Program-made: the position numbers and the translations under genes
Notes under the pieces: generated by a model
Seen by the model: only the letters and a program-made list of their open reading frames with translations
Told to the model about the DNA's origin: nothing
The model's database searches: none
Source of the DNA: Salipiger mangrovisoli
GTDB lineage: Bacteria; Pseudomonadota; Alphaproteobacteria; Rhodobacterales; Rhodobacteraceae
Assembly (NCBI RefSeq): GCF_015223355.1
Contig: NZ_JADFFK010000008.1
Coordinates: forward strand, 124,001-188,000
Length of the DNA: 64,000 nucleotides
Direction of reading: 5' to 3'
In this document: positions 55,420-64,000 of the stretch, piece by piece
Position numbering within the stretch: position 1 is the stretch's first letter
Layout of the letters: every line of letters starts with the position of its first letter

Positions 55420-56763
55420 TCAGGTCCCGGACAGCATCCGCGAGACCGACAGCGCATAGCGGTCGGTCATGCCGGAGACGAAATCTGCCAGCCCGTGCAG
55501 CGCCGCCTCGGGCGTGGCTATGGCGCGCAGGTCGAGACCGAGGGCGCGGGCGATCTGCGCCGGGTGCCCTGCCAGCGCGGTCTCGTCCCAGCCAGCCGCC
55601 GCCAGCGCCTCGAAGACCGGCAAGACCCCGTCCAGAACGTTGCGGATCACCTGCCGGCCGGAGATCTCCAGTTCGGTCTTGCGCCGCGAGGTGAAGATGC
55701 GTTCCTGGGCCAGCGTGCCGATCCGTGCGAAGCTTGCCCCGCAGTCCGAGACGTCGACCAGCGCGCCCGAGAAACTCCCGTCCATGATCGCCGGGTAATG
55801 CGCCTGGAAGGCGGCGACGCAGGCGTCGATCGCCCGGCCGATAGCAAGCGCGCGCAGCAGCGCGATATGCTCGCTGCGCGTGTAGCCTGCGGTGTCGCGG
55901 TTGGGTCGCCCCGCCAGCTCGTTCAACGTGTCGCGAACGACGTCATAAGGCAGATCCCCGGCGGTATAGGCGTCTTCGAGATCAACGATATTGTAGCAGA
56001 TGTCATCCGCCGCCTCGACCACGAAGACCAGCGGGTGGCGCCGCCACCAGCGACCCGCGGCGCTTTGCTCTTGCGGCAGACCGCAGCCCTGCGCCACCTC
56101 GGCGAAGAGCGCTTCCTCGCCCGCAAAGAGACCGAATTTTTTCAGCCCTGCATAGCTTCTGCGCAGCGGCTCGGGCAGCGCGGCGCGGGTCGCGGCGGTG
56201 GCGGGATACTTCATGAAAGCCCCGAGCACGGCCTTCGACAGGCGCATGCCACCGGCATTGCGGTACATCTCCAGCCGGGTGACGATCCGGAAACCCTGCG
56301 CGTTGCCCTCGAAGGCGGTGAACTCGGGCCGCAACACCGGATCGAGCGCGCCGCAGAGCCCGCGGTCCGCGTCGAACCGCTCGGCGAACCAGCCGCCGAT
56401 CGAGGCCTCGCCGGAGTGACCGAAGGGCGGATTGCCGATGTCATGCGCGGCACAGGCGGCCTGCACCACGTTGGCAAGGCTATGATCCTCATGCGGGCCG
56501 ATCTCGCCCTCGTCGATCAGCCAGTCGCCGATGTGCATCGCCAGCGAGCGCCCGACGCTGCCCACTTCGACCGAATGGATCAGCCGGTGATGGATGTGGT
56601 CATTCTCGTAGAGCGGGTGCACCTGGGTCTTGTTGGCCAGCCGCCGGAACGGGGCCGAAAAGACGATCCGGTCGTGATCCTGCACGAAGATCGACCGGGT
56701 GCGCGCCTCGACATAGCCCGGATCGCGCAGCCGTTCGGCGCAAAGAAGGTCGCTCCACAACAT
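55420..56763 (-). CDS. Deoxyguanosinetriphosphate triphosphohydrolase-like protein
   Basis: A 447-residue HD-domain nucleotidase. Metal ligands are His in IHHRLIHSVEVGSVGRSLA and the His-Asp pair in AAHDIGNPPFGHSGE; the conserved FRRLANKTQVHPLYENDH precedes them. It cleaves dGTP or other dNTPs to nucleoside and triphosphate. The start is Met at 56763 (MLWSDLLCAERLRD); an artificial longer frame runs upstream through serC antisense. Confidence 0.93.
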   Translation of the reverse strand: MLWSDLLCAERLRDPGYVEARTRSIFVQDHDRIVFSAPFRRLANKTQVHPLYENDHIHHRLIHSVEVGSVGRSLAMHIGDWLIDEGEIGPHEDHSLANVVQAACAAHDIGNPPFGHSGEASIGGWFAERFDADRGLCGALDPVLRPEFTAFEGNAQGFRIVTRLEMYRNAGGMRLSKAVLGAFMKYPATAATRAALPEPLRRSYAGLKKFGLFAGEEALFAEVAQGCGLPQEQSAAGRWWRRHPLVFVVEAADDICYNIVDLEDAYTAGDLPYDVVRDTLNELAGRPNRDTAGYTRSEHIALLRALAIGRAIDACVAAFQAHYPAIMDGSFSGALVDVSDCGASFARIGTLAQERIFTSRRKTELEISGRQVIRNVLDGVLPVFEALAAAGWDETALAGHPAQIARALGLDLRAIATPEAALHGLADFVSGMTDRYALSVSRMLSGT

Positions 56764-56832
56764 CGCTCGTCTCCCGGTCTGCTGCGCCGCACACCTAGCC
56801 GAGCGGGACGGGAGGGGAAAGCCGCCCATGAC

Positions 56833-56892
56833 CATTCTTCTAGGCAAAAATATCCCGGGGGAGTCCGCGCAGCGGACGGGGGCAGAGCCCCC
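56833..56892 (+). repeat. Intergenic repeat copy 5: 28-nt box plus two hairpins
   Basis: The box (56833-56860) equals the box of copy 3 in all 28 positions. Hairpin 1 is GTCCGC-GCA-GCGGAC (56863-56877), hairpin 2 is GGGGGC-AGA-GCCCCC (56878-56892), directly abutting. It lies in the divergent region between dGTPase and serC, 190 bp upstream of serC. Confidence 0.88.
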
Positions 56893-57009
56893 TGATCTCG
56901 TCGGGACACCCCAGCGTCCGGATCCAAAAGTTTCCGATGCGCTCCAGGCTGCGCAAGCAATCACCAAAAAGCGACGCAATGGATGCATTTCCCGTCTTGC
57001 TCGAATCCG

Positions 57010-57060
57010 CGGGCTCGCATAGATGCGGCAGTGGGACACCCTTCCCCAACGAAGGGCGAC
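57010..57060 (+). promoter_or_regulatory. Candidate serC leader RNA
   Basis: Two short hairpins, GCAT-AG-ATGC (57018-57027) and CCCTTC-CCCAAC-GAAGGG (57039-57056), lie 25-64 bp before the serC start. A structured leader ahead of serC is known in alphaproteobacteria (Rfam serC motif); I cannot align it here, so the match is by position and shape only. Confidence 0.5.
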
Positions 57061-57081
57061 TATCTGTAAGGTTAGAGATAA

Positions 57082-58236
<1,155 letters not shown>

Positions 58237-58322
58237 TCCCCACGCTTTTGACGAAATTGCGGGACCGCGCGGGCGGTCCCGTCTCTCCTCGCATCCAGAT
58301 TTCCCCCGAAAGGACCGCTGAA

Positions 58323-59918
58323 ATGGCTCCCAAGGTTCTCATCTCCGACAAGCTTTCCGACGCCGCCGTGCAGATCTTCCGCGATCGCGGCATCGAGGTC
58401 GACTTCCGCCCCGAGCTGGGCAAGGACAAGGACGCGCTGGCCGCGGTGATCGGCGACTACGACGGTCTCGCCATCCGCTCGGCGACCAAGGTCACCCCCT
58501 CGATCCTCGAGCACGCGACCAACCTCAAGGTCGTCGGCCGTGCCGGCATCGGCACCGACAACGTCGACAAGGAAGCCGCGTCGAAGCATGGCGTGATCGT
58601 CATGAACACGCCCTTCGGCAACATGATCACCACCGCCGAGCACGCCATCGCGCTGATGTTCGCCGTTGCCCGCCAGCTGCCCGAGGCCTCGGCTTCGACC
58701 CATGCAGGGAAGTGGGAAAAGAACGCCTTCATGGGGGTCGAGCTGACCGGCAAGACGCTTGGCGTGATCGGCGCCGGCAACATCGGCGGCATCGTCTGCG
58801 ACCGCGCCCGCGGCCTGAAGATGAAGGTCGTGGCCTATGATCCCTTCCTCGGCCATGAAAAGGCCGACAAGATGGGCGTCGAGAAGGTCGAGCTCGACGA
58901 GCTGCTGGCCCGCGCCGACTTCATCACGCTGCACGTGCCGCTGACCGACCAGACGCGCAACATCCTTGGCCGCGAGAACCTCGCGAAGACCAAGAAGGGC
59001 GTGCGGATCATCAACTGCGCCCGCGGCGGCCTCGTCGACGAGGAAGCGCTGGCGGAGCTGCTGAAGTCGGGCCACGTGGCCGGCGCGGCCTTCGACGTCT
59101 TTGCCGTCGAGCCCGCCACCGAGAACCCGCTGTTCAACCTGCCCAACGTGGTCTGCACCCCGCACCTCGGCGCCTCGACCACCGAAGCGCAGGAAAACGT
59201 GGCGCTGCAGGTGGCCGAGCAGATGGCCGACTACCTGCTGACCGGTGCCGTCACCAACGCGCTGAACATGCCGTCGGTGACCGCCGAGGAAGCCAAGGTC
59301 ATGGGCCCGTGGATCAAGCTTGCCGGCCACCTCGGCAACTTCATCGGCCAGATGACCGACGAGGCGATCACCGCGATCAACATCCTCTATGACGGCTCGG
59401 TCGCCGAGATGAACCTGCCGGCGCTGAACTGCGCGCTGATCGCGGGCATCATGAAGACCATCTCGCCCGAGGTGAACATGGTCTCGGCCCCGGTGATCGC
59501 GAAGGAACGCGGCATCCAGATCTCGACCACCAACCAGGAACAGTCTGGCGCCTTCGACGGCTACATCAAGGTGACCGTGGTGACCGAGAAGCGCGAGCGT
59601 TCGGTTGCCGGCACCGTCTTCTCGGACGGCAAGCCGCGCTTCATCCAGATCAAGGGCATCAACATCGAGGCCGAAGTGGGCGAGCACATGCTCTACACCA
59701 CCAACAAGGACGTGCCGGGCATCATCGGCAAGCTGGGCTCGATGCTGGGCGACCACAACGTCAACCTCGCGAACTTCACGCTGGGCCGGGCTGCGGCCGG
59801 TGGCGAGGCGATTGCCATTGCCTACCTCGACGAGGGCATTGGCGAGGACGTTGTCACCGCGCTGCGCGACACGGGCCTTTTCCAGCAGGTCAAGCCGCTG
59901 GAATTCGACGTGGCCTGA
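58323..59918 (+). CDS. serA: D-3-phosphoglycerate dehydrogenase (long form)
   Basis: First step of serine synthesis from glycolysis. It is 531 residues. The NAD motif is VIGAGNIGGIVCDRARGL, catalytic residues lie in NCARGGLVDEEAL and TPHLGASTTEAQ. An extra intervening (ASB-type) domain precedes a C-terminal ACT domain (NKDVPGIIGKLGSMLGDHNV), which usually allows feedback by serine. GAAAGGACC lies before ATG 58323. A terminator follows at 59976. Confidence 0.97.
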   Translation: MAPKVLISDKLSDAAVQIFRDRGIEVDFRPELGKDKDALAAVIGDYDGLAIRSATKVTPSILEHATNLKVVGRAGIGTDNVDKEAASKHGVIVMNTPFGNMITTAEHAIALMFAVARQLPEASASTHAGKWEKNAFMGVELTGKTLGVIGAGNIGGIVCDRARGLKMKVVAYDPFLGHEKADKMGVEKVELDELLARADFITLHVPLTDQTRNILGRENLAKTKKGVRIINCARGGLVDEEALAELLKSGHVAGAAFDVFAVEPATENPLFNLPNVVCTPHLGASTTEAQENVALQVAEQMADYLLTGAVTNALNMPSVTAEEAKVMGPWIKLAGHLGNFIGQMTDEAITAINILYDGSVAEMNLPALNCALIAGIMKTISPEVNMVSAPVIAKERGIQISTTNQEQSGAFDGYIKVTVVTEKRERSVAGTVFSDGKPRFIQIKGINIEAEVGEHMLYTTNKDVPGIIGKLGSMLGDHNVNLANFTLGRAAAGGEAIAIAYLDEGIGEDVVTALRDTGLFQQVKPLEFDVA

Positions 59919-59975
59919 TCCACGCGGTCCGGACAACGGGCCCGACCCGAAGTCTGAACAGGGACAGACGAGAAA

Positions 59976-60001
59976 GGGGCGCTCCACAGGGCGCCCCTTT
60001 T
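59976..60001 (+). terminator. Rho-independent terminator of serA
   Basis: Arms GGGGCGC (59976-59982) and GCGCCCC (59991-59997) around an eight-base loop are followed by TTTT, 58 bp after the serA stop. Confidence 0.85.
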
Positions 60002-60007
60002 GCGTGC

Positions 60008-60484
60008 TCAGGCTTCGCGGCGTACGATCCGCGTCTGGAAACAGTTGTTGCGGGCCGAACGCACATCGACAAAGGCGATCTCGGGCCGGTCGAGCAGCGC
60101 GGCGGCGTAGCATTCCACCTCGTCGCGCGGCACGACCTTGCCGGTGCCGTAGAGAATACGCTCGTCGGCGGTGTAGCCCTTCAGCAGGTAGTCGGGGCTC
60201 GATGTCAGGATCGGCGGCACGCCGGCGCCTCCCCAGGAGGCGCATTCTCCGGCGCAAAGGAAGATGGGGCCGGTTTCGGCATAGGGCTGCGGCGCGCCAA
60301 ACGGGCGGAAGGCGAGGATCAGCATCTCCGCCCCCTCGGGCACGAAGTCGAGGCAATGGCGGCAGGGGTTGCCGCCGCCCTCGGAACGGACCCGTTCAGG
60401 GGCCTGTCCGTAAGCGTCGGGTCCGCCGTTTCTGAGCCGGGCGACGGTCTCGTCCGGCAGCGGAAGGAAGGTGATCTTTGCCAT
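60008..60484 (-). CDS. DUF1203 family protein
   Basis: A 158-residue protein of unknown function. The central GGNPCRHCLDFVPEGAEMLI with its Cys-x-x-Cys and the later ETGPIFLCAGEC are the DUF1203 hallmarks; the Cys and His residues suggest metal binding. The C-terminal FVDVRSARNNCFQTRIVRRE is also conserved. It converges on serA, 89 bp between stops, and is divergent from the phosphatase gene. Confidence 0.9.
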   Translation of the reverse strand: MAKITFLPLPDETVARLRNGGPDAYGQAPERVRSEGGGNPCRHCLDFVPEGAEMLILAFRPFGAPQPYAETGPIFLCAGECASWGGAGVPPILTSSPDYLLKGYTADERILYGTGKVVPRDEVECYAAALLDRPEIAFVDVRSARNNCFQTRIVRREA

Positions 60485-60647
60485 GTGGGGTCTCCGGAAT
60501 ATGAGATCTTCATGATCCGCAGCGACCGGACGGTCTCAATCCGTTTCCTGCTGATAAACGGTGGCGATTGCTGAGCGCCACTTCCCCGCTCCGCCCTTGC
60601 CTCTGTCTCGTCCGAGGTCCAAGTAGTCCCTGCGGAAAGGAATTCTC

Positions 60648-61367
60648 ATGATGCCCATTTATGTCATCGGCGACATTCACGGTCAGATCGACCGGCTGAA
60701 CGAGGCGCTGGACTATATTGCGACCGACGAGCACGCGGGTGCCCCCATCGTCTTTCTCGGCGACTACGTGGATCGCGGCCCCGACTCCCGCGCGGTGATC
60801 GAACTGCTGATGCAGGGTCAGGCCGAGGGCAGGCCATGGACCTGCCTGATGGGCAACCACGACCGCTTCCTGCTGCGCTTTCTCGACAATCCGCGCTACA
60901 TGGATCCGGCGGTCTCGCGGCCGTTGCTCTGGACTGATCCGCCGCTGGGCGGCGCGCATACGCTGGCCTCTTACGGGGTGGACGTGCGCGAAGGGCGGGA
61001 CCTGCGCGACATTCACGCCGACGCGCTCGAGGCGATCCCGCAGGCGCATCGTGACTGGATCGCGAACCTGCCGCGGTTCCACGCGACGGACGAGCAAATC
61101 TTCGTTCACGCCGGCCTGCGGCCGGGGGTGCTGCTGAACTACCAGAAGGAAGACGATCTGGTCTGGATTCGCGCTCCGTTCCTTGACTGGAAGGGCGACT
61201 GGGGGCGGCTCGTGGTGCACGGGCACACGGCGCTGGACGTGCCGCAGCTCTATCCCAACCGGCTCAACATGGACGGCGGAGCGGGCTACGGGCGCCCGCT
61301 CTATCCGGCGCTCCTACTGGGCCGCGACGCTTTCCTCCTCGGCCCCGGAGGACGTATTCGGCTTTAG
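60648..61367 (+). CDS. PPP-family metallophosphoesterase (serine/threonine phosphatase-like)
   Basis: A 239-residue phosphatase. The PPP motifs are intact: GDIHGQ (8-13), GDYVDRG (38-44), GNHDR (69-73), with metal His in FVHAGLRPG and VVHGHTALD. It is similar to bacterial PrpA/PrpB phosphatases but could also be an ApaH-like hydrolase. A second ATG at 60651 is in frame. GAAAGGAATT lies before ATG 60648. Its last 54 bases overlap the 3' end of the convergent SulP gene. Confidence 0.92.
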   Translation: MMPIYVIGDIHGQIDRLNEALDYIATDEHAGAPIVFLGDYVDRGPDSRAVIELLMQGQAEGRPWTCLMGNHDRFLLRFLDNPRYMDPAVSRPLLWTDPPLGGAHTLASYGVDVREGRDLRDIHADALEAIPQAHRDWIANLPRFHATDEQIFVHAGLRPGVLLNYQKEDDLVWIRAPFLDWKGDWGRLVVHGHTALDVPQLYPNRLNMDGGAGYGRPLYPALLLGRDAFLLGPGGRIRL

Positions 61368-63074
61368 CGCGCACCAGGCCTCGTATTGTGACAGGAAGAC
61401 CTGCCCCGAGAGGTCTTGCAGGAAGTGCGAGCGCTTGAGCCGGTCCATCACCGGGCCTTTCACCTCGGTCAGGTGCAGGGTGATGCCCTGCTCCGACAGG
61501 CGGCGGTTGATCTCCTCCAGCGTCTCCAGCGCGCTCATGTCGACCTCGTTCACCGCCGGGAACATCAGCACCACGTGGCGCAGGTTCCGGCATTCTGCGA
61601 CGCGCGCCAGCACGTATTCCTCGAGGAAGCGCGCGTTGACGAAGTAGAGGCTTTCGTCCACCCGCAGGGTCAGCACGCCGGGCAGGGTCTCGACGTCGTG
61701 GCGCAGCACGTTGCGGAAGTGGTGCGTGCCCGGCATCAGTCCGACCTCTGCCACATGCGGCTTCGAGGTCTTGTAGAGGTGCAGCAGGATCGACAGCAGC
61801 ACACCCGCCGAGACCCCGACCTCGACCCCGACCAGCAGGGTCAGCACGATGGTTGCCGAGACGGCGGTGAAGTCGACCTTGGAATAGGTCCAGGTCTTCT
61901 TGAGGATCGAGAAATCCACGAGGCTGAGCACGGCGACGATGATCGTGGCGGCCAGAGTGGCCTTCGGCAGGAAGAACAGCAGCGGGGTCAGCAGGAGCGT
62001 CGCGAGGCCGATGCCCACGGCGGTATAGGCACCCGCGGCCGGCGTTTCGGCACCGGCGTCGAAGTTCACCACCGAGCGGGAGAATCCGCCGGTGACCGGG
62101 AAGCCGCCAGAGAGCGCCGAGCCGATGTTCGACGCGCCTAGGCCGATCAGCTCCTGGTCCGGATCGATGCGCTGGCGGCGCTTGGCGGCGAGGGTCTGGG
62201 CGACCGAGACCGATTCCACGAAGCCGATGATCGAGATCAGGATCGCCGGCATCAGCAGCGTTTTCCACATCGTCAGGTCGAAGGAGGGAGCCGAGAGCGG
62301 CGGCAGGCCCATGGGCACCTCACCCACGACCTTCACGCCCATCTCGTTGAGCCCTAGTCCCCAGGTCAGCAACGTGGTCACGGCGACCGCAGCGACCGGA
62401 CCGGCCTTGGCGAGGATGTCGGCCATGCGCGGGCCGAATCCCATCCTGCGCAAGAGCGGCTTCAGCCCCTTGCGCACCCAGAACAGGAAGGCGGTGGCGG
62501 CACCGCCGATGCCGAGCGTGATGAGGTTGGTCTCGGGCAGGTGGGCGATCAGCGCACCGACAAGATCTACCAGCGTGTGACCCTCGGCGCTGATGCCGAA
62601 GATATGCTTGAGCTGAGAGGCGGCGATCAGCACGCCCGAGGCGGTGATGAAGCCCGCGATCACCGGGTGGCTGAGGAAGTTGGCCAGAAAGCCGAGGCGC
62701 AGCACGCCGATGGCAACGAGGAAGACGCCGGAGATGAAGGCCAGCGTGACCGCGGCCAGAGCGATCTGCGCCGGGTCGCTGAGGCCAAGCTGGCCGATTG
62801 CCGCCGCGGTCATGAGCGAGACCACGGCCACCGGCCCGACGGCGAGCGCACGGCTGGTGCCGAAGATCGCATAGGCCACCAACGGCAGGATCGAGGCGTA
62901 TAGGCCCATCTCGGCGGGCAGGCCGGCCAGCAGGGCATAGGCCAGCGACTGCGGGATCAGCATGATCGTCACGATCACCGCGGCGACGAGGTCCGAGGTG
63001 GCGGTGTTCCGGTCGTAGCTGCGGGCCCAGTCGAGGATCGGCAGGTAGCGGGTCAGGCGGCGGGAAAGCTGCAT
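61314..63074 (-). CDS. SulP-family inorganic anion transporter with STAS domain
   Basis: A 586-residue SulP permease with about 10-12 helices. AVIVTIMLIPQSLAYALLAG is the conserved first-core helix and QELIGLGASNIGSALSGGFP the second. The C-terminal cytoplasmic STAS domain (HDVETLPGVLTLRVDESLYF) is complete. Substrates may be sulfate, bicarbonate or another anion. It lies 158 bp after the sulfide:quinone oxidoreductase stop, and a dyad in that gap matches the SqrR/BigR site, so sulfate or sulfite export during sulfide oxidation is an attractive inference. Confidence 0.93.
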   Translation of the reverse strand: MQLSRRLTRYLPILDWARSYDRNTATSDLVAAVIVTIMLIPQSLAYALLAGLPAEMGLYASILPLVAYAIFGTSRALAVGPVAVVSLMTAAAIGQLGLSDPAQIALAAVTLAFISGVFLVAIGVLRLGFLANFLSHPVIAGFITASGVLIAASQLKHIFGISAEGHTLVDLVGALIAHLPETNLITLGIGGAATAFLFWVRKGLKPLLRRMGFGPRMADILAKAGPVAAVAVTTLLTWGLGLNEMGVKVVGEVPMGLPPLSAPSFDLTMWKTLLMPAILISIIGFVESVSVAQTLAAKRRQRIDPDQELIGLGASNIGSALSGGFPVTGGFSRSVVNFDAGAETPAAGAYTAVGIGLATLLLTPLLFFLPKATLAATIIVAVLSLVDFSILKKTWTYSKVDFTAVSATIVLTLLVGVEVGVSAGVLLSILLHLYKTSKPHVAEVGLMPGTHHFRNVLRHDVETLPGVLTLRVDESLYFVNARFLEEYVLARVAECRNLRHVVLMFPAVNEVDMSALETLEEINRRLSEQGITLHLTEVKGPVMDRLKRSHFLQDLSGQVFLSQYEAWCALKPNTSSGAEEESVAAQ

Positions 63075-63130
63075 GGGGTGTGGTCCTGAATGACGCTTCC
63101 CCCGGAAGGGGCCGGGGTTTGGACTTATAT

Positions 63131-63146
63131 ATTCAATTAGTAGAAT
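63131..63146. promoter_or_regulatory. SqrR/BigR-type operator upstream of the SulP gene
   Basis: ATTC-N8-GAAT, with spacer AATTAGTA, exactly matches the published motif of the persulfide-sensing ArsR repressors SqrR and BigR. It lies in an AT-rich patch 57 bp upstream of the SulP start, a promoter position. No ArsR gene is in the window. Confidence 0.68.
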
Positions 63147-63232
63147 TTGTGAAGGGGGGAACCCGTGTTCCTCAGTGTTTCTTTCTGCCGGAATTTTGTC
63201 CGCCAGATTTCCAAATTTGAAGAAAATTCTTT

Positions 63233-64000
63233 TTACGCGCGCGTCACCGGCTCCGGTTTGGCCATCCATTCTTTTCCGCGCAGCATGGCCTTCCAATAGA
63301 TCGGCGGCAGGATCCGCTCCTTCAGCAGCCAGGCGGCGCGACTTGGCTTGGTGCCATCGATCAGCCAGCTGGGAAAACTTGGCAGCAATCTCCCACCGTA
63401 ACCGAACTCGGCGAGCACGATCTTGCCCCGCTCCACCGTCAGCGGGCAGGAGCCGTAACCGTTGTAGCGCGCCACGGGGGCCTTCCCGTCGATGTCCGCG
63501 GCGACGTTCTCGGCCACCACCGGTGCCTGCATCCGCGCCGCCGCGGCGGTCTTGGCATTCGGCGCGTTCATCACGTCGCCGAGGCTCCAGATATTGGCGT
63601 AGCTCTTGTGGCGCAGGGTGCCCTGATCGACGTCGACCCAACCCGCTGGGTCGGCCAGGGGCGAGACTTTGATGAAGTCGGGGGCCGTCTGCGGCGGACA
63701 GACGTGCATCATGTCGAAGTCCACCGTCACCTCTGTCGGCTCGGTGTCGGGTTTGGACACCTTGAAGGTCGCCCTGTGTGCCGGGCCATCCACCGCCACG
63801 AGGTTGTGGAAGAAGTTCAGCTTGGCGCGGTACTTCTCGATGTACGTCTCGAGCGCGGGCACATAGTCCTTCACGCCGAAGAGGACGCCGCCGGCGTTCA
63901 TGAACTCGATTTCAATGCGCGGCAGCACTCCGGTGCGGAGCCAGTGGTCCCCCGAGAGATAGAGCGCCTTCTGCGGCGCGCCGGCGCATTTGATCGGCAT
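63233..64000 (-). CDS. Sulfide:quinone oxidoreductase, C-terminal part (runs off the window)
   Basis: Flavoprotein that oxidises sulfide and passes electrons to quinone. The last 255 residues or more are visible; the frame is open at base 64000, so the N-terminus is outside. The catalytic-loop PIKCAGAPQKALYL (with its Cys) and the C-terminal flavin motif NIWSLGDVMNAPNAKTAAAAR are typical of the SQR/FCC family, type II in particular. SulP lies downstream on the same strand, with a dyad between them. Confidence 0.92.
   Translation of the reverse strand: MPIKCAGAPQKALYLSGDHWLRTGVLPRIEIEFMNAGGVLFGVKDYVPALETYIEKYRAKLNFFHNLVAVDGPAHRATFKVSKPDTEPTEVTVDFDMMHVCPPQTAPDFIKVSPLADPAGWVDVDQGTLRHKSYANIWSLGDVMNAPNAKTAAAARMQAPVVAENVAADIDGKAPVARYNGYGSCPLTVERGKIVLAEFGYGGRLLPSFPSWLIDGTKPSRAAWLLKERILPPIYWKAMLRGKEWMAKPEPVTRA

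Overview
The window reads as ordinary chromosome of a GC-rich alphaproteobacterium of the family Rhodobacteraceae (Roseobacter group). Evidence is the block rpoZ-rsh-DUF2062-pdxJ-acpS-lepB-rnc-era-DUF1491-recO, alphaproteobacterial families DUF2125, DUF2794, DUF1491 and DUF4186, a single long RelA/SpoT homologue, a DUF1127-like small gene facing a LysR gene, and three def-family genes before fmt. No rRNA, tRNA, CRISPR, prophage, insertion sequence or integrase was found. Genus cannot be told from the sequence.

Layout. 0-3.3 kb (minus): 5' part of mutL, ybaK, DUF4186, YigZ-like and ada. 3.4-6.9 kb: a single-domain rhodanese with its own dyad, an FCD GntR regulator with a likely autoregulatory operator, then moaE, moaD, pgsA and recO on the minus strand. 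7.1-17.9 kb: the conserved minus-strand housekeeping block (era, rnc, lepB, acpS, pdxJ, rsh, rpoZ, folK), interrupted by an EamA permease between rnc and era and by a LysR/DUF1127 divergon between acpS and pdxJ. 18-22.4 kb (plus): NYN protein, YqaA, ispH, ACT protein, DUF3429, rnhA, TRIC-like channel. 22.5-27.8 kb: PatB-type C-S lyase, three def paralogues (the third lacking catalytic residues), fmt, a small membrane protein and a YqjG-type glutathione transferase. 27.8-36 kb: receiver-like protein, MltB-type transglycosylase, lipoprotein, amidase, UbiH-type hydroxylase, DUF2125 protein, SDR and enoyl-CoA hydratase. 36-43.3 kb: chemoreceptor, orphan choline-binding protein, adenine deaminase, GlsB-type stress protein, dapD. 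43.4-50 kb: VOC protein, Ser/Thr dehydratase, LOG protein, CapD/WbpM-type epimerase, asd, and a poorly explained stretch at 49.2-50.4 kb. 50.4-56.8 kb: carbonic anhydrase, aminopeptidase, NlpC/P60 protein, ureohydrolase, DUF2794, dGTPase-like protein. 57-64 kb: serC-serA behind a structured leader, DUF1203, a PPP phosphatase, and a SulP transporter beside the 3' part of a sulfide:quinone oxidoreductase.

Genes that plausibly work together: moaD/moaE (molybdopterin synthase), def/fmt (N-formylmethionine cycle), serC/serA (serine), asd/dapD (lysine and cell wall), and sqr, sulP and the rhodanese (reactive sulfur handling, with an ArsR-type operator candidate at sulP and a same-geometry dyad at the rhodanese).

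No complete new multi-gene system was found. The strongest unexplained signals are non-coding: (1) an intergenic repeat of a 28-nt box followed by two hairpins, whose stems vary in sequence but stay paired between copies; (2) a 44-bp element of two abutting 22-bp perfect palindromes, twice placed exactly 8 nt after a stop codon; (3) a structured, compositionally odd 373-bp gap at 49.6-50.0 kb. The best protein oddity is the catalytically degenerate third deformylase.
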